A stretch of 64,000 bases of DNA from Diplolepis rosae (lineage: Eukaryota > Arthropoda > Insecta > Hymenoptera > Diplolepididae): assembly GCA_030998225.1 (NCBI GenBank), contig JAPYXD010000711.1:744001-808000 (forward strand). The letters are read 5' to 3'. A program made the position numbers and the translations under genes. Below the pieces are notes generated by a model. It made no database searches and had not been told where the DNA came from. It saw nothing but the letters and a program-made list of their open reading frames with translations. Shown here piece by piece: positions 43,373-52,997 of this stretch. Numbering within the stretch: position 1 is the stretch's first letter; each line of letters opens with the position of its first letter.

Positions 43373-43957
43373 ATGTCCGTCATTAATACGCAACCGCCAA
43401 AGGGAAAGATATACCCCGCTACCCTCCATCCAAAAGGGGAGATAAATAACCTACGGTTCGCTAAAGGGCAGTTAGAGGAGCTGACGGCAGAGTACAGTTT
43501 AACTAAACCAAAATACACATTAACGGAAACCACGGGAGCCGATAACGCAAAAGTTTTCGTCGTTAGGTGCGAAGTAGAAGAACGCAGACGCGAGAATAAA
43601 TTCAGTACCATAAGCAACGGGGAAAGAAAAATACGTAGCGCAGAACATGAGGCCGCGAGAAAAATGTTAACGGCCCTTGAAAAGCTGTATTTTTTTAGCG
43701 AGGAAAAAAATGATTGTAATAGTAGGAACGAACAGTACGTTATTTGTATGGACAACCCCGCGACTTTAGTAATCAAATTGTACAAATGGGAAACTTGCTG
43801 CGAATACTGTTATTTGAGGGGCCATACTATGGCAAATTGTAAAAAACAAATTGAACGAAACAAGCGGCTTCCCGACGATCAGGAACCAACTGAAGAAGGC
43901 TTCTGGGGTCCTCCACAAGGGAATGAAAATACAAATCTTATCTATCTGACGCCCTAG
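43373..43957 (+). CDS. dsRNA-binding-domain protein with CCHC knuckle, 194 aa
   Basis: An open gene that starts 41 nt after the integrase stop, on the same strand. Residues ~31-106 fit the alpha-beta-beta-beta-alpha dsRBD fold: helix 1 GQLEELTAEYSL, strand 1 PKYTLTETTG, the loop GADNAKVF at the place of the usual G-P-D-H-x-x-x-F, strands VVRCEVEE and NKFSTISNG, then helix 2 RKIRSAEHEAARKMLTALEKL, with A90, A94 and A95 at the conserved alanines and R88 at a nucleic-acid-contacting position. Residues 143-156 are a perfect C-x2-C-x4-H-x4-C zinc knuckle (CEYCYLRGHTMANC). The charged tail ends at 194. No such gene is standard between pol and env in gypsy elements. Possible roles are suppression of RNA interference by masking double-stranded RNA, or RNA packaging. 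A displaced, highly modified nucleocapsid is the main alternative. Function is inferred from the fold only. Confidence 0.75.
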   Translation: MSVINTQPPKGKIYPATLHPKGEINNLRFAKGQLEELTAEYSLTKPKYTLTETTGADNAKVFVVRCEVEERRRENKFSTISNGERKIRSAEHEAARKMLTALEKLYFFSEEKNDCNSRNEQYVICMDNPATLVIKLYKWETCCEYCYLRGHTMANCKKQIERNKRLPDDQEPTEEGFWGPPQGNENTNLIYLTP

Positions 43958-44602
43958 AGAAGTCTTCCTTTAATAGAAAATTCATAGAATACAACTTAGC
44001 TAGTAAAATTCGCTAGGAAACCCCTACTATGCATCGAAAGACGCATTACCACTAATGTTATAACAAACAACCATCTTCATTATTATCTTTCAACTTATAA
44101 AGCTATATATTATAGGATTAACAAAGTTATAATTAGTTAGCATTACCCATGATTCATACCATATATCACTACTAGTATTATAGATATATTCTCAGATACA
44201 CATTATAACTAGATTAGGCGTACATTACCATTATACCAATGTACAAATTATATTATACCTATCTATACAAACTTTGTAAAATAAATTTGAAAGAGTTTAA
44301 ACATAAAATGTTCAAGCAATAATTCAAATCCCAAAACACCTATAGTATTTGATAACATTTTCATATTCTTATATATAATTATATCACTTTTATATTTAAT
44401 AATTTTTTTTTGTTTCACATCGGCATATTCTGAGTTCACGAAAATAAGGGAATAAAGAAATCAAGGGAGAGGATATGGAGGTTGCCTTATTCTTTCTTCC
44501 CTTATCAACACAACAACGTAACAAAAGATAACATCCCTGATAAAACTTTAATAAAATTCTAACACAAACCTTACATTTGTAGACAAGTAGACAAACAACA
44601 GG
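43958..44602 (+). other. Gap between dsRBD gene and env
   Basis: AT-rich, no reading frame. In spliced env mRNAs an acceptor would be expected before env. The T-rich run at 44400-44420 and CTTATTCTTTCTTCCCTTATC at about 44487-44507 are possible pyrimidine tracts but I cannot fix the acceptor. Confidence 0.35.
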
Positions 44603-46587
44603 ATGATTGCCCAGATCCTAGGCCAAGCAACAATGATCTGTACAGGAATACTACTGATCATGACAGGCACGCAGGAAACCCACAGAACTACGAAATCCAA
44701 CCTTTCAATAACAACCCAGGACTATTCTACGAAAAATTGGAAACTATCCGCACTACTCAGAACCATTGGAGGTTTGTTATATTCATGGACCCCCAAAAAC
44801 TACAGGAACATATTCAATTCGACAAAATAAAATCAGAAATTTAGGAAATCTACAAGACATGCCCAAATCGATTGAAAAGTACTAATTGCAAAGATATGAT
44901 AAAACTGGATCGCCTCAATGAAAAGCTACATCAACTCGAAGTTATAAATGAGGATTTAAGCACAATATTAATGGAATTACACCAGGACATACCCCATGAA
45001 ATAATTCCTGCCAGGACCATGCTTAGGCGAAGAGCACCTCTTCTAGGATTCATAGGCAGCATTCTAGGACCAGTAATAGGAGTCATTACTTCCGACGACG
45101 CAGAGGAATACAACGAAGCAATAAATGATACTTATGAAAAGCAAATTAGCATCAGTAAAATAATTGGAAAACAAACCCACATAATGAAAGCAGAAGTGAA
45201 TAATATTCACCAAGATTTAAACAAGAAAACTAACCAAATTCAAATCCTTCAAAAAGAATTAAATGAAACTATCAACAAAATAGAATCGCAAGGACAATAC
45301 TGGAATGATTACATGTATTATGAAAGAATGATGCAATGGTCAACACATTTGGAACTAAAATTGGAAAATTTATATGAAGTAATAAAACAATTCATAAAAA
45401 TAACAAAATACGCACGAGAAGGCAAATTACACCCTTCGACAATTTCTAAAGCCCAACTACAAGAAGTAATTACTGAAATACACACAAAAATGGAAGATTA
45501 CGAATTTCCGATTCCTACTTCACACGTTAGAGTGGAATTACTTTCACAAATTGGCAAGACAGACCTGAAAATTAAATCTGGAAAATTTGTAATATCAGTA
45601 GACATTCCATTGCTAGATAGAAAAGCACTACAATTATATAAAATTTACCCATTTCCTGTGTTCCAAGACATTTCAGGAAATTACACAAGAGCCATCTACA
45701 TTTCGCCAAGAAAACAATATATTGCCCTGACAGAAGACGAAAGAAAATTCTTTTTGGCAGATAAAGAGTACTATGACACCTGCCAGAAAACAATCTATCA
45801 CACAATTTGCGAAAACACCCAACCAATACACGAAACAGTCACAACTCCGTCCGGCGAATGTCTAATGCTTACACGCCCTTCACTGGAAATTTTAAAGCAA
45901 TGTGATATAAGAATAAACACAAAAAATTCAGTTTTTTGAAAGCATATTCCATCCTTAAACGCATGGATATTTTCAACTAAAAAACCAGAGCCAATCAGCA
46001 TTACCTGTAAAAAGGGAAAAACAGAAAAAGGACATATTACAAATTCAGGAATATTAAGATTAAGTGCAGGGTGTATTGCCAGAACGGAACAGACAACTTT
46101 AATTGGAACTCAAATAAATGTAAACTCAGAAGAATTTATCTACAACCCCCGATTTTCATTGAATATATCAGAAATTTCCCCAATAATGTATAAAATGATG
46201 CATATTCCTAAGATAAAATCATTTTTTTGGGAAACTGAAAAAGATGAAAAATTAAAAAATCTGCATACGGAAGAATCACTCTCCACCATAGAAGAACAAC
46301 TTTTCGACATGGAAAATAATCATTATAAACATAAATTAATCCAAAAATATTGGTTAGGAGGGTCCAATATCCTAACCTTATCAATAATAACAACAGTAAT
46401 ATACCTCACACAAGGAATAATCCGTAAAAACTGTGAAACCTGTAATAATAAAAAGATAAAAACAAAAAGAAACCAAGAGGAGATAGAACTACAACCCCTT
46501 TCGGTAGACAACCAAACAAACACAGAACAAATTCACCCCCTTCCAAGAGTATTAACAATACCAACAACAAATGTTAGAATTGCATAA
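44603..46587 (+). pseudogene. env: Envelope glycoprotein gene (gypsy/errantivirus type), broken
   Basis: ATG at 44603 begins a hydrophobic signal-like segment. The following ectodomain changes frame near 44700 and meets a TAG at 44842. From 44872 it is open for 355 codons: a basic cleavage site RTMLRRR (residues 48-54), at once followed by a glycine-rich fusion-peptide-like stretch (LLGFIGSILGPVIG), then a long heptad-type coiled coil. After a TGA at 45937-45939 the same frame stays open to 46587, with a membrane anchor NILTLSIITTVIYLTQGII and a basic cytoplasmic tail. The arrangement is that of the baculovirus-F-like env of insect errantiviruses, which would mediate membrane fusion. The frameshift and two stops make this copy non-functional. 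Confidence 0.88.
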
Positions 46588-46621
46588 ACAAATGCAAGTC
46601 GTTGAGGACAACGACACTTTT

Positions 46622-46634
46622 AAGGAGGGAGGAC
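46622..46634 (+). promoter_or_regulatory. Polypurine tract, copy 1 (directly after env)
   Basis: AAGGAGGGAGGAC lies 35 nt after the env stop, where the plus-strand primer of a standard gypsy element would be, but no LTR follows. It matches the tract before the 3' LTR at 12 of 13 positions. Confidence 0.65.
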
Positions 46635-48480
46635 AAGTACCCAAGTAGACAAAATTTTTGCCAAAAATCACCCTAAATTACGATACATCTTTACGGAGAC
46701 CACCAGGAATATACAATAATTAATCACAATACATAATGTCAGCTATAATAAACTAACAATCAAAGCAACAGAGGAAACAGAATAAGGATCATAGAAAGTA
46801 CGAGGAGTTTAGCCGTAGAAAGCTAGCAAACCACTCCCACTTAAGAAAGAAGTTAATCACACCCACCGAGAGCAACCATAATGAATTATAATCCAATCAT
46901 ATAAAAAAATGCAATGTGACACCTTACAGAACACAGCGTATCACTAGTAGTCGAGCCTCCCGACAACATGGCCAGAGCGTAACTTGAACCGCCCAGCGAT
47001 AAGAAGACTCGCGACCGCCTGCAATGAATCATATATACTAAGCAGTTCTTCTGTACCTGTATGAATGCCTATTACAAGTTCTTTATTAGACTTGCCAAAA
47101 ACCCACATGGCAGCGGGCCTTATAGCAATGGATGCACCGACAAGATGGCTATCATTATCAAAAACTCCATGGCAGCCCCGCAACAATGACCACCTAATAT
47201 ACAAGTATTGTTGGACATGCCACCATCATGGAGGCACAAGTGTGATACATATAGGTATGCAGAACAGCGAACTCCACATACGGTATGCTATCCGGTCAGA
47301 AAATTTTTAAGGAACAATCAAATTCGGGAGATTCCATTAACATTAATTGAATAATATCCGCGAAGAATAAAAGATGTGCATTGCTATATATCCATAAACC
47401 TTTAATCATGTAAATCAATCAGAATTGAGCCACATGACTAAGGGTTTCTCCGAATTATGAGGGCACATATCTCCATTGATAACAGAATACTAGAATTAAC
47501 TGCAGCGATATTTCGAGTAATTGATTAATTAACTATTTAATGGTATAAGGCCAAATTTTGTCTAAGAAAAATATTTACGAGCATGGCGATTAATAAAGCC
47601 GTTATTGGTAAAATCGAGTAACAACAAAACTTAACCACGAATTGTCAATTATAAAATTTTTTTTAGCAGAACTATAATTTTATGAAAAATGTTATAAAGA
47701 CTATTTTACAGCTTTACAAGATTAAGAAAATTCCAAAAGATTCAGGGCAATTTGCAATTTTAAATACCTATAATCAAAACATCATGAATAACATCAAATT
47801 GTGTTAGCTTTGTAAATAGAAATTTGGGAAGTTTTCAAGAGTTTCTAGCAATGTTCAATTGTATTAACTAATGAGAGACACAAATTTGATGTTCTTTCTT
47901 TTGATCAAGAAATAATGTCGATAATATTGTGAAATTTCGACATACTTAACGAACACTTACAAAAACAAGGCATGGCTATTTAAACCACCACCAGTGAAAG
48001 CTTCAGGGAGATGTAACAGCATGAATGCTCCTCAATATTTATGCTACCCTAATACAGCTATATCAACACAGCAACCAAATTCGTGTGGTCCTGTGTCGAA
48101 ATTGATAGAATTCATTTTGCAATTTTAAAATGCCTATTGATTGAAACCCTGTACACCCTCAATCATGTATCTCAATCGATTTTGAGCCGCATAATTTTGG
48201 GTCTCCACGTGCGTGTATATACACATATGTGTGTATGTGTGTGCACAGGTGTGTAAGGGGCCAGCTATCACATGCTAATAAACCCAAATCTCGAATCATG
48301 AAAATTGCAGTTAGAAACTAATCAATAGGATATAATCGGTCCTAACGATTTTTGGTATAACTTATAATTTCAAAACTATCCAATAATAAATACAAATACA
48401 ACCAAGGAATAGATATAGCAGAAGCAAAATAGTTCTATTGTTAAAAATGATGATATTTTGTTTTTCTTTATTATTATTTA
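46635..48480. other. Mostly non-coding 5' part of the extra 3' segment
   Basis: AT-rich, with a GT/AC microsatellite at about 48214-48256 and an AT run at 48508-48526 just beyond. A minus-strand frame of 86 codons at 46944-47204 is slightly G+C-rich; it could be an exon but matches nothing known. TTTATT motifs near 48466-48498, read on the minus strand as AATAAA-type signals, may provide the poly(A) signal of the antisense gene. Confidence 0.4.
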
Positions 48481-48573
48481 ATTTTATTTATGGTTTATTC
48501 AAATTATATATATATATATATATATCTATTTTGTAAAATACTAAGGGAAGGGTTAACCGAAACTCTGTAATAA

Positions 48574-48648
48574 GAGAAACTGGCAGAAGGGAGAGGGTTC
48601 CCGCCTAAAAGAAAAATTAGAATACAACAACCCCTCTGCCAGTCTCTC
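48574..48648. ncRNA. Hairpin, possible structured RNA downstream of the antisense gene
   Basis: GAGAAACTGGCAGAAGGG at 48574-48591 pairs with CCCCTCTGCCAGTCTCTC at 48631-48648 with two mismatches, leaving a 39 nt loop. The total is about 75 nt, pre-miRNA-like in size. It would lie in the 3' untranslated region of the antisense transcript. Whether it is processed cannot be told from sequence. Confidence 0.4.
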
Positions 48649-48819
48649 AGGCGATTTCCTTGTTTTGACATGTTTAATTAAAGATAAAAAGAAGGTATTT
48701 ACAGATTTATATGGTACAACTAAATAAGTATAATAAGCGAGTAAAATTTGCCCTAACTAGAAAATAGATGATATAATAATACAAGCACTTAACGCTAAGA
48801 TACAACTATTTTAACTAAA

Positions 48820-49501
48820 TTAATAATAATCCCCCACATCTTCTTCTCCGGACGACCTTTCCTCAGCTGGCTGCATTGCTGAAAAGGAAAAGAAAACATT
48901 AAAAATCAACACCTGAGTTAGAGAGAATTTCAAGTCATTCAGAAACAGGAAAACTACACTTACCAGGGAGAACTACAGGACTCGACCCACACCAACAAGG
49001 AGAACACCCCCGCCCAGAGTGAAGGAATCTGCCACACAGGCAAAACACCCCTGCAGCTCCAGAATTCCTGAAAACAACAGCAGAAAGGAAGAAATTAGGA
49101 CAATGATATTATACTAAGACATGAATACCTAGGAAAAACTGTGACTTACCCCAGGCAAACAGCAGAAGAAGGAGGCCAGTGAACGCAGTTCCGCGCTGCA
49201 CGAGTAGTCACGTGGGCATCCACAAGTGACAGCAGTTCCGCTGCTCGCTCACTGGCCAGCTCTTGGTGGATCATAGCCACCTGCTCGAGGGAAGCAAGGC
49301 GATGAGCCACGAAAACGTCATTTTGGGCCCTACCCTGGCTCGGAACCCCAGCAGTGCCCCTAGCACGTCCAACATAAGCCGCCCGGCTACAGCGTTGACC
49401 CTCAAACAGGTGGTTGGCAATCTCAGTTCCCAAGAGCCTGACTTTGGCCAAGAATAACCCGGGTCGACACCGCAGCTGTCTACGAGGACGACCATGTACA
49501 A
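48820..49501 (-). CDS. Antisense gene, downstream exons (5, 6 and 7)
   Basis: Three exons on the minus strand: 49150-49501, 48964-49067 and 48820-48878. Acceptors are TTTTATTGTTTCAG, GCTGTTGTTTTCAG and CCTTTTCAG. Donors are GGG-GTAAGT (49144-49149) and CTG-GTAAGT (48958-48963). One frame stays open across both joins and ends GEEDVGDYY then TAA at 48820-48822, which supports genuine splicing. The protein part has a helix-rich stretch (VRLLGTEIANHLFEG, LASLEQVAMIHQELASERAAELLSLV) and a cysteine-rich stretch (CLCGRFLHSGRGCSPCWC). How these exons connect to exon 4 is unclear: the frame is continuous with exon 4 if unspliced but for one TAG, or phase-shifted if the 73 nt intron is removed. I recognise no family. 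Confidence 0.5.
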
Positions 49502-49574
49502 CTGAAACAATAAAAACAAATAAAAAATTCTTAAAACAGAAGCCATTTTGGGGAACACAACCCGGAACACACAC

Positions 49575-50503
49575 CTAGGCGAAATCAACGAAATATCCAC
49601 GCAACTTTAAAAGTTCCTTAGCTGCTAGGATTTGCCGTTTTAGGACAACGGTCGGCACACGCAATAAAACTCCGTACCGTCGGCGATCAAGTTCCCGAAC
49701 CAGGGTGAAATCAGTTCCTTTGACCCGCGACACTAGTTCATTGCGACACAGCGAAACTATTAAAGGTATCGCTGCACTAGGAGAAACGCGCCAAAACGCG
49801 AACTGATACACTCCCAGGAGGTCTTCGATATCCGAGAGCCGGAGCTTCATGCTATCCCCGCATGAGGCGGCACCATTGGGGACAGCCACGTGGGCTGTTT
49901 CAACCGCGGGCTCACCTTCACCGACCGGCCCTAACAACGACAACTCAAAGTCAGACACGCTTTGAACCACCGAGTCGCACGTTGATTCCGTTACATCACT
50001 ATCAATTATCGACGTGGGAACATCAAAACATTCCGCGAGGAAAGACTCAAAAGAGTCGGCTTGACTTAATGAACCCGGCATATCTTAAACGAACTTATGA
50101 AAAAAAAAACTTCTTTTTAACTAGCAACCGGTCAGAAGCACTGCACTTAGAGAAATGAAAAAGGAGTACTTACCACCAGTCTCAAGAACCACAGAAGATC
50201 CCCTCTTTAAGGGAAGGAGGTGGCCCTGATCAATGAAATAGTCCTCGTAGGACATGGTGACAGAGCAGGAGCTGGATGTGTCGCTGTCCATGATCACAAG
50301 AAAACTGATAGTTGAAACAAGCAGATGACCCTGCTTCCAGCACATGACATCACTATAAAGCCCTGGATCAGCTATAATTCCCACCAAGATAACAGCAAGA
50401 AACCCTGGTGCACCACGACAAAGTACAGGATCAAAAATCGCCAAGTCAAATTCTACAGAAAATTGACTCACGGCAGCCACAGCATGGCATTACTATCCAG
50501 CAT
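49575..50503 (-). CDS. Antisense gene, first coding exons (223 aa open reading frame over three exons)
   Basis: Exon 2 (50472-50505) has ATG at 50503. Exon 3 is 50174-50304 and exon 4 starts at 50083. Acceptors ATTTTTCAG, CAACTATCAG and CGTTTAAG; donors CC-GTGAGT and GTG-GTAAGT (50168-50173). Joined, these give a 672 nt frame ending at TAG 49575-49577. The phase agrees at both joins, including a split aspartate codon. The N-terminal part is acidic and serine-rich (MDSDTSSSCSVTMSYEDYF). The C-terminal half looks folded (LRLSDIEDLLGVYQFAFWRV, LKRQILAAKELLKLRGYF). A methionine 15 codons in is an alternative start. G+C content is clearly higher than in the sense-strand genes. The product is not recognised. 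It lies wholly between env and the 3' LTR and would be transcribed against the element, possibly from the 3' LTR. Confidence 0.6.
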
Positions 50504-50753
50504 CTCTGAAAAATGACATCATTTCACGTCAGCTGAATCCTAGGGTAACAAAATTCTCAGGATGCACAAAGCCTAAGCGGAAGAACAAAACACCAAAAAC
50601 GCCGCGTCTGATTAGGACGAAAATTATGTCATCCGATGAAACCATCCATAAGCAGCTGCAATATAACATTACTACTTGTAGAAATAAAAGAATTCAAAAT
50701 TAAAAAACAATGCTCTTATGAAAACTGGAAATAAGAAGATCTGCTGCACTTAC

Positions 50754-50890
50754 CTGGGATACCTGGAGCCTCCACGCATCACACGCACAACAAGACATCG
50801 AGGCAAGACGCAATCACTCATCAAAAATGGAATTCGCTTAAACCCGAAAACTCCTATAATTTTCATCGGGGACGATGATTATTCTAAGTA
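50754..50890 (-). other. Antisense gene, probable 5' untranslated exon
   Basis: A strong donor CCCAG-GTAAGT (GT at 50752-50753) closes an exon that must begin at or beyond the 3' LTR border. Its in-frame TGA upstream of the exon 2 ATG argues that it is non-coding. The promoter would therefore be just inside, or in, the 3' LTR read backwards. Confidence 0.45.
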
Positions 50891-50898
50891 GGGAGGAC
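50886..50898 (+). promoter_or_regulatory. Polypurine tract, copy 2 (at the 3' LTR)
   Basis: AAGTAGGGAGGAC abuts the first TG of the 3' LTR, the normal site for plus-strand priming. Confidence 0.75.
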
Positions 50899-52912
50899 TG
50901 TTACATCCCGGTAACATTAAATTTTAAAATTTTAATTATTGCCCCTGCATATGAGCAATACGTAATACACAAGCGTAAATAAGTACTAAATACTCTTTAA
51001 ATTTAGTCTTATGGTAATTACTACCTGGACCGGGTAACTGTTCTACGGAGGTAAACTAATGCGCTAACTCACATCGATAAATCGGCTCGACACTTAGTAA
51101 GAAGTGATAAAGAAGAGCATCGGTCGGTCCATATGGTAATTACCCGCAAGGCATTTCGTCAGTGAATCATGCCACGCGTCGATAATATAGTGATGCAGCG
51201 CTAGTGACCTGACGAGATGGTAACAGGTTACTGGCATGGCGTCACTAACATTGACTAATTACTGCTTTAATTAATAATTAATATACCATCCCTGTTAGTA
51301 TTTAAGCATACAATTATTACTTATATTGGTAAAAATAATTTATTAATTAATCTTAAACTAGCCACAAATAAGAAAACATGTTATCACAAATATTGATTGA
51401 TTGATTATAGAAAATCAATCAATCAATCAATTATAGGCTGTAACACATAAAATATAAGCTACAACTAGGTAGATGCAGATATTCTTAATCATACCTGGCT
51501 TTACCTGTTGATTAGAAATAAGAATAGGTAAGAGAGAGAATAGAAGGGATATAAAATCCAAATTGCAGATCAACATTGACTAATAGTAATAGACCGTGGT
51601 GGGAGAAAACATAGATCTTTGATCGAACGTGACTTTATACAGAATTGCGCCGAACGTGACTTTATACAAATTTGCACGGCGCGTGACTTTATTCAATTTT
51701 GCGCGATCCACTCCCGCTGCAGTCACTATTGGAAGATCAAATAATATATATACCCCAGATTCACCACTGGAGGTTTGTCATTAAGTTCCGAACAGTTGTA
51801 CGGTTGTTAGGTCTGGACCGGTAATTCAACGTCGTGAGCAGACCCTTCGATAAACGTAAGTCTCATTGGATTTCTATGAGCAACTCAACATTCGGTACTT
51901 GGTAAATAAAATCCTTGGTCCTTAAGTGGTGCAAGTCCGGAAACCGAAGTGCTAGATAGTTCCTTTGGATTACGTGCATCGTCGTATTTAGTAGTGTCGG
52001 TTAATAGTGATTTATTTCTGAAATCGGGACGAACTAACCCATCTTGTTAACAAGTGCATGTTTGATTCATTTCTCGTGTACTCAACAAGATACGTAAGCG
52101 GATAATTGATCACATCAGTTGCTGGTGGACTTGCATCCCTTACACCATACCTCCTGCAAAATTTATCGTTGTTTTGCTACCTCACGGAGACTCAAACGAA
52201 ACTCAATTACCCTGCAAGGATTTGTGCGCGTTGACTTGCAATAATAGGAGTAATAAACGACAATTCTCTCTTTTGCCCTCTAATTTAAGAGGTAGACAAG
52301 TAAGTTATATAAATATAATTAAGCATCTCAAAACTTATTATATTAACTATAACGTTAAATGTGGAGCGTGAGTTGTATACCTAGGCATCTCAAAAACTAG
52401 TATATTAGCGTAAAACTTCCACAATCAACTGCGGAAGTTATATATATAAATAAGTATCTCAAAACTTATTATATTAACTATAACGCTAAATGTGGAGCGT
52501 GAGTTGTATACCTAGGCATCTCAAAACGTAGTATATTAGCGTAAAACGTCCACAATCAACTGCGGAAGTTACATATATAGGCATCTCAAAACCTGTATAT
52601 TTGGCTCATAACCGCATAAAACTCATAACATTGCCTTCTCATCTTGAGAAGTAGTATAAGTTACCAACTAAGTATTATTTTATGAAAACTTGTGCAACAA
52701 CTTATTTATTTATAATAAATTACCTTATATATTCGTAAATTCAGTGTTTTATTATCATTGTGAACAACTCAGGGCCCATAGACCTGACAAGTGACAACGT
52801 ACCCACAAACAAAAATAAATTATCAGGCCTCACCAACCTGATATAATCAGCTAACCTCCTCCCTTACATCCAAAAATCCAACCTACCCTCGCCTTTTGCT
52901 CGGAACGTAACA
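50899..52912 (+). repeat. 3' LTR (2014 bp)
   Basis: Same termini and internal landmarks as the 5' LTR: hairpin at about 51392-51430, TATA box at about 51742-51754, donor at 51856. The 131 bp length excess is explained by one tandem duplication (about 52311-52441 repeated at 52442-52572) that includes ATGTGGAGCGTGAGTTG. Scattered point differences show that the two LTRs have diverged slightly since insertion. Confidence 0.95.
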
Positions 52913-52997
52913 GAGAGAGGGGGTTTTTTGCCGTTAGGCATTACTTCGGGGTAGGGGCCATCTTCAGGCGATGTTGGCCTCTCCTCCTTGCTTCTTT

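Larger units (their letters stand above)
35874..52912 (+). mobile_element. 17 kb Ty3/gypsy endogenous-retrovirus-like element with env, dsRBD gene and antisense gene
   Basis: Two direct LTRs both start TGTTACATCCCGG and end CGTAACA. They enclose a 13.1 kb interior. The host bases GAGA lie directly outside both ends (35870-35873 and 52913-52916), a 4 bp target duplication that shows the 17 kb block moved as one unit. Order: 5' LTR, split primer site, long leader without gag, protease-like and RT remnants, integrase, dsRBD gene, env, polypurine tract copy 1, antisense gene, polypurine tract copy 2, 3' LTR. The interior is much longer than the roughly 7-8 kb usual for insect gypsy elements. Gag is not found, the RT centre is deleted and env is broken, so this copy cannot replicate alone. 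Confidence 0.92.

Noticed and set aside
49502..49574. Treating the 73 nt T-rich piece between antisense exons 4 and 5 as definitely an intron
   Set aside because: The acceptor is good, but the best donor (AG-GTGTGT) comes after a stop codon and the join changes phase, while the unspliced frame is continuous except for one TAG. I left both readings open.
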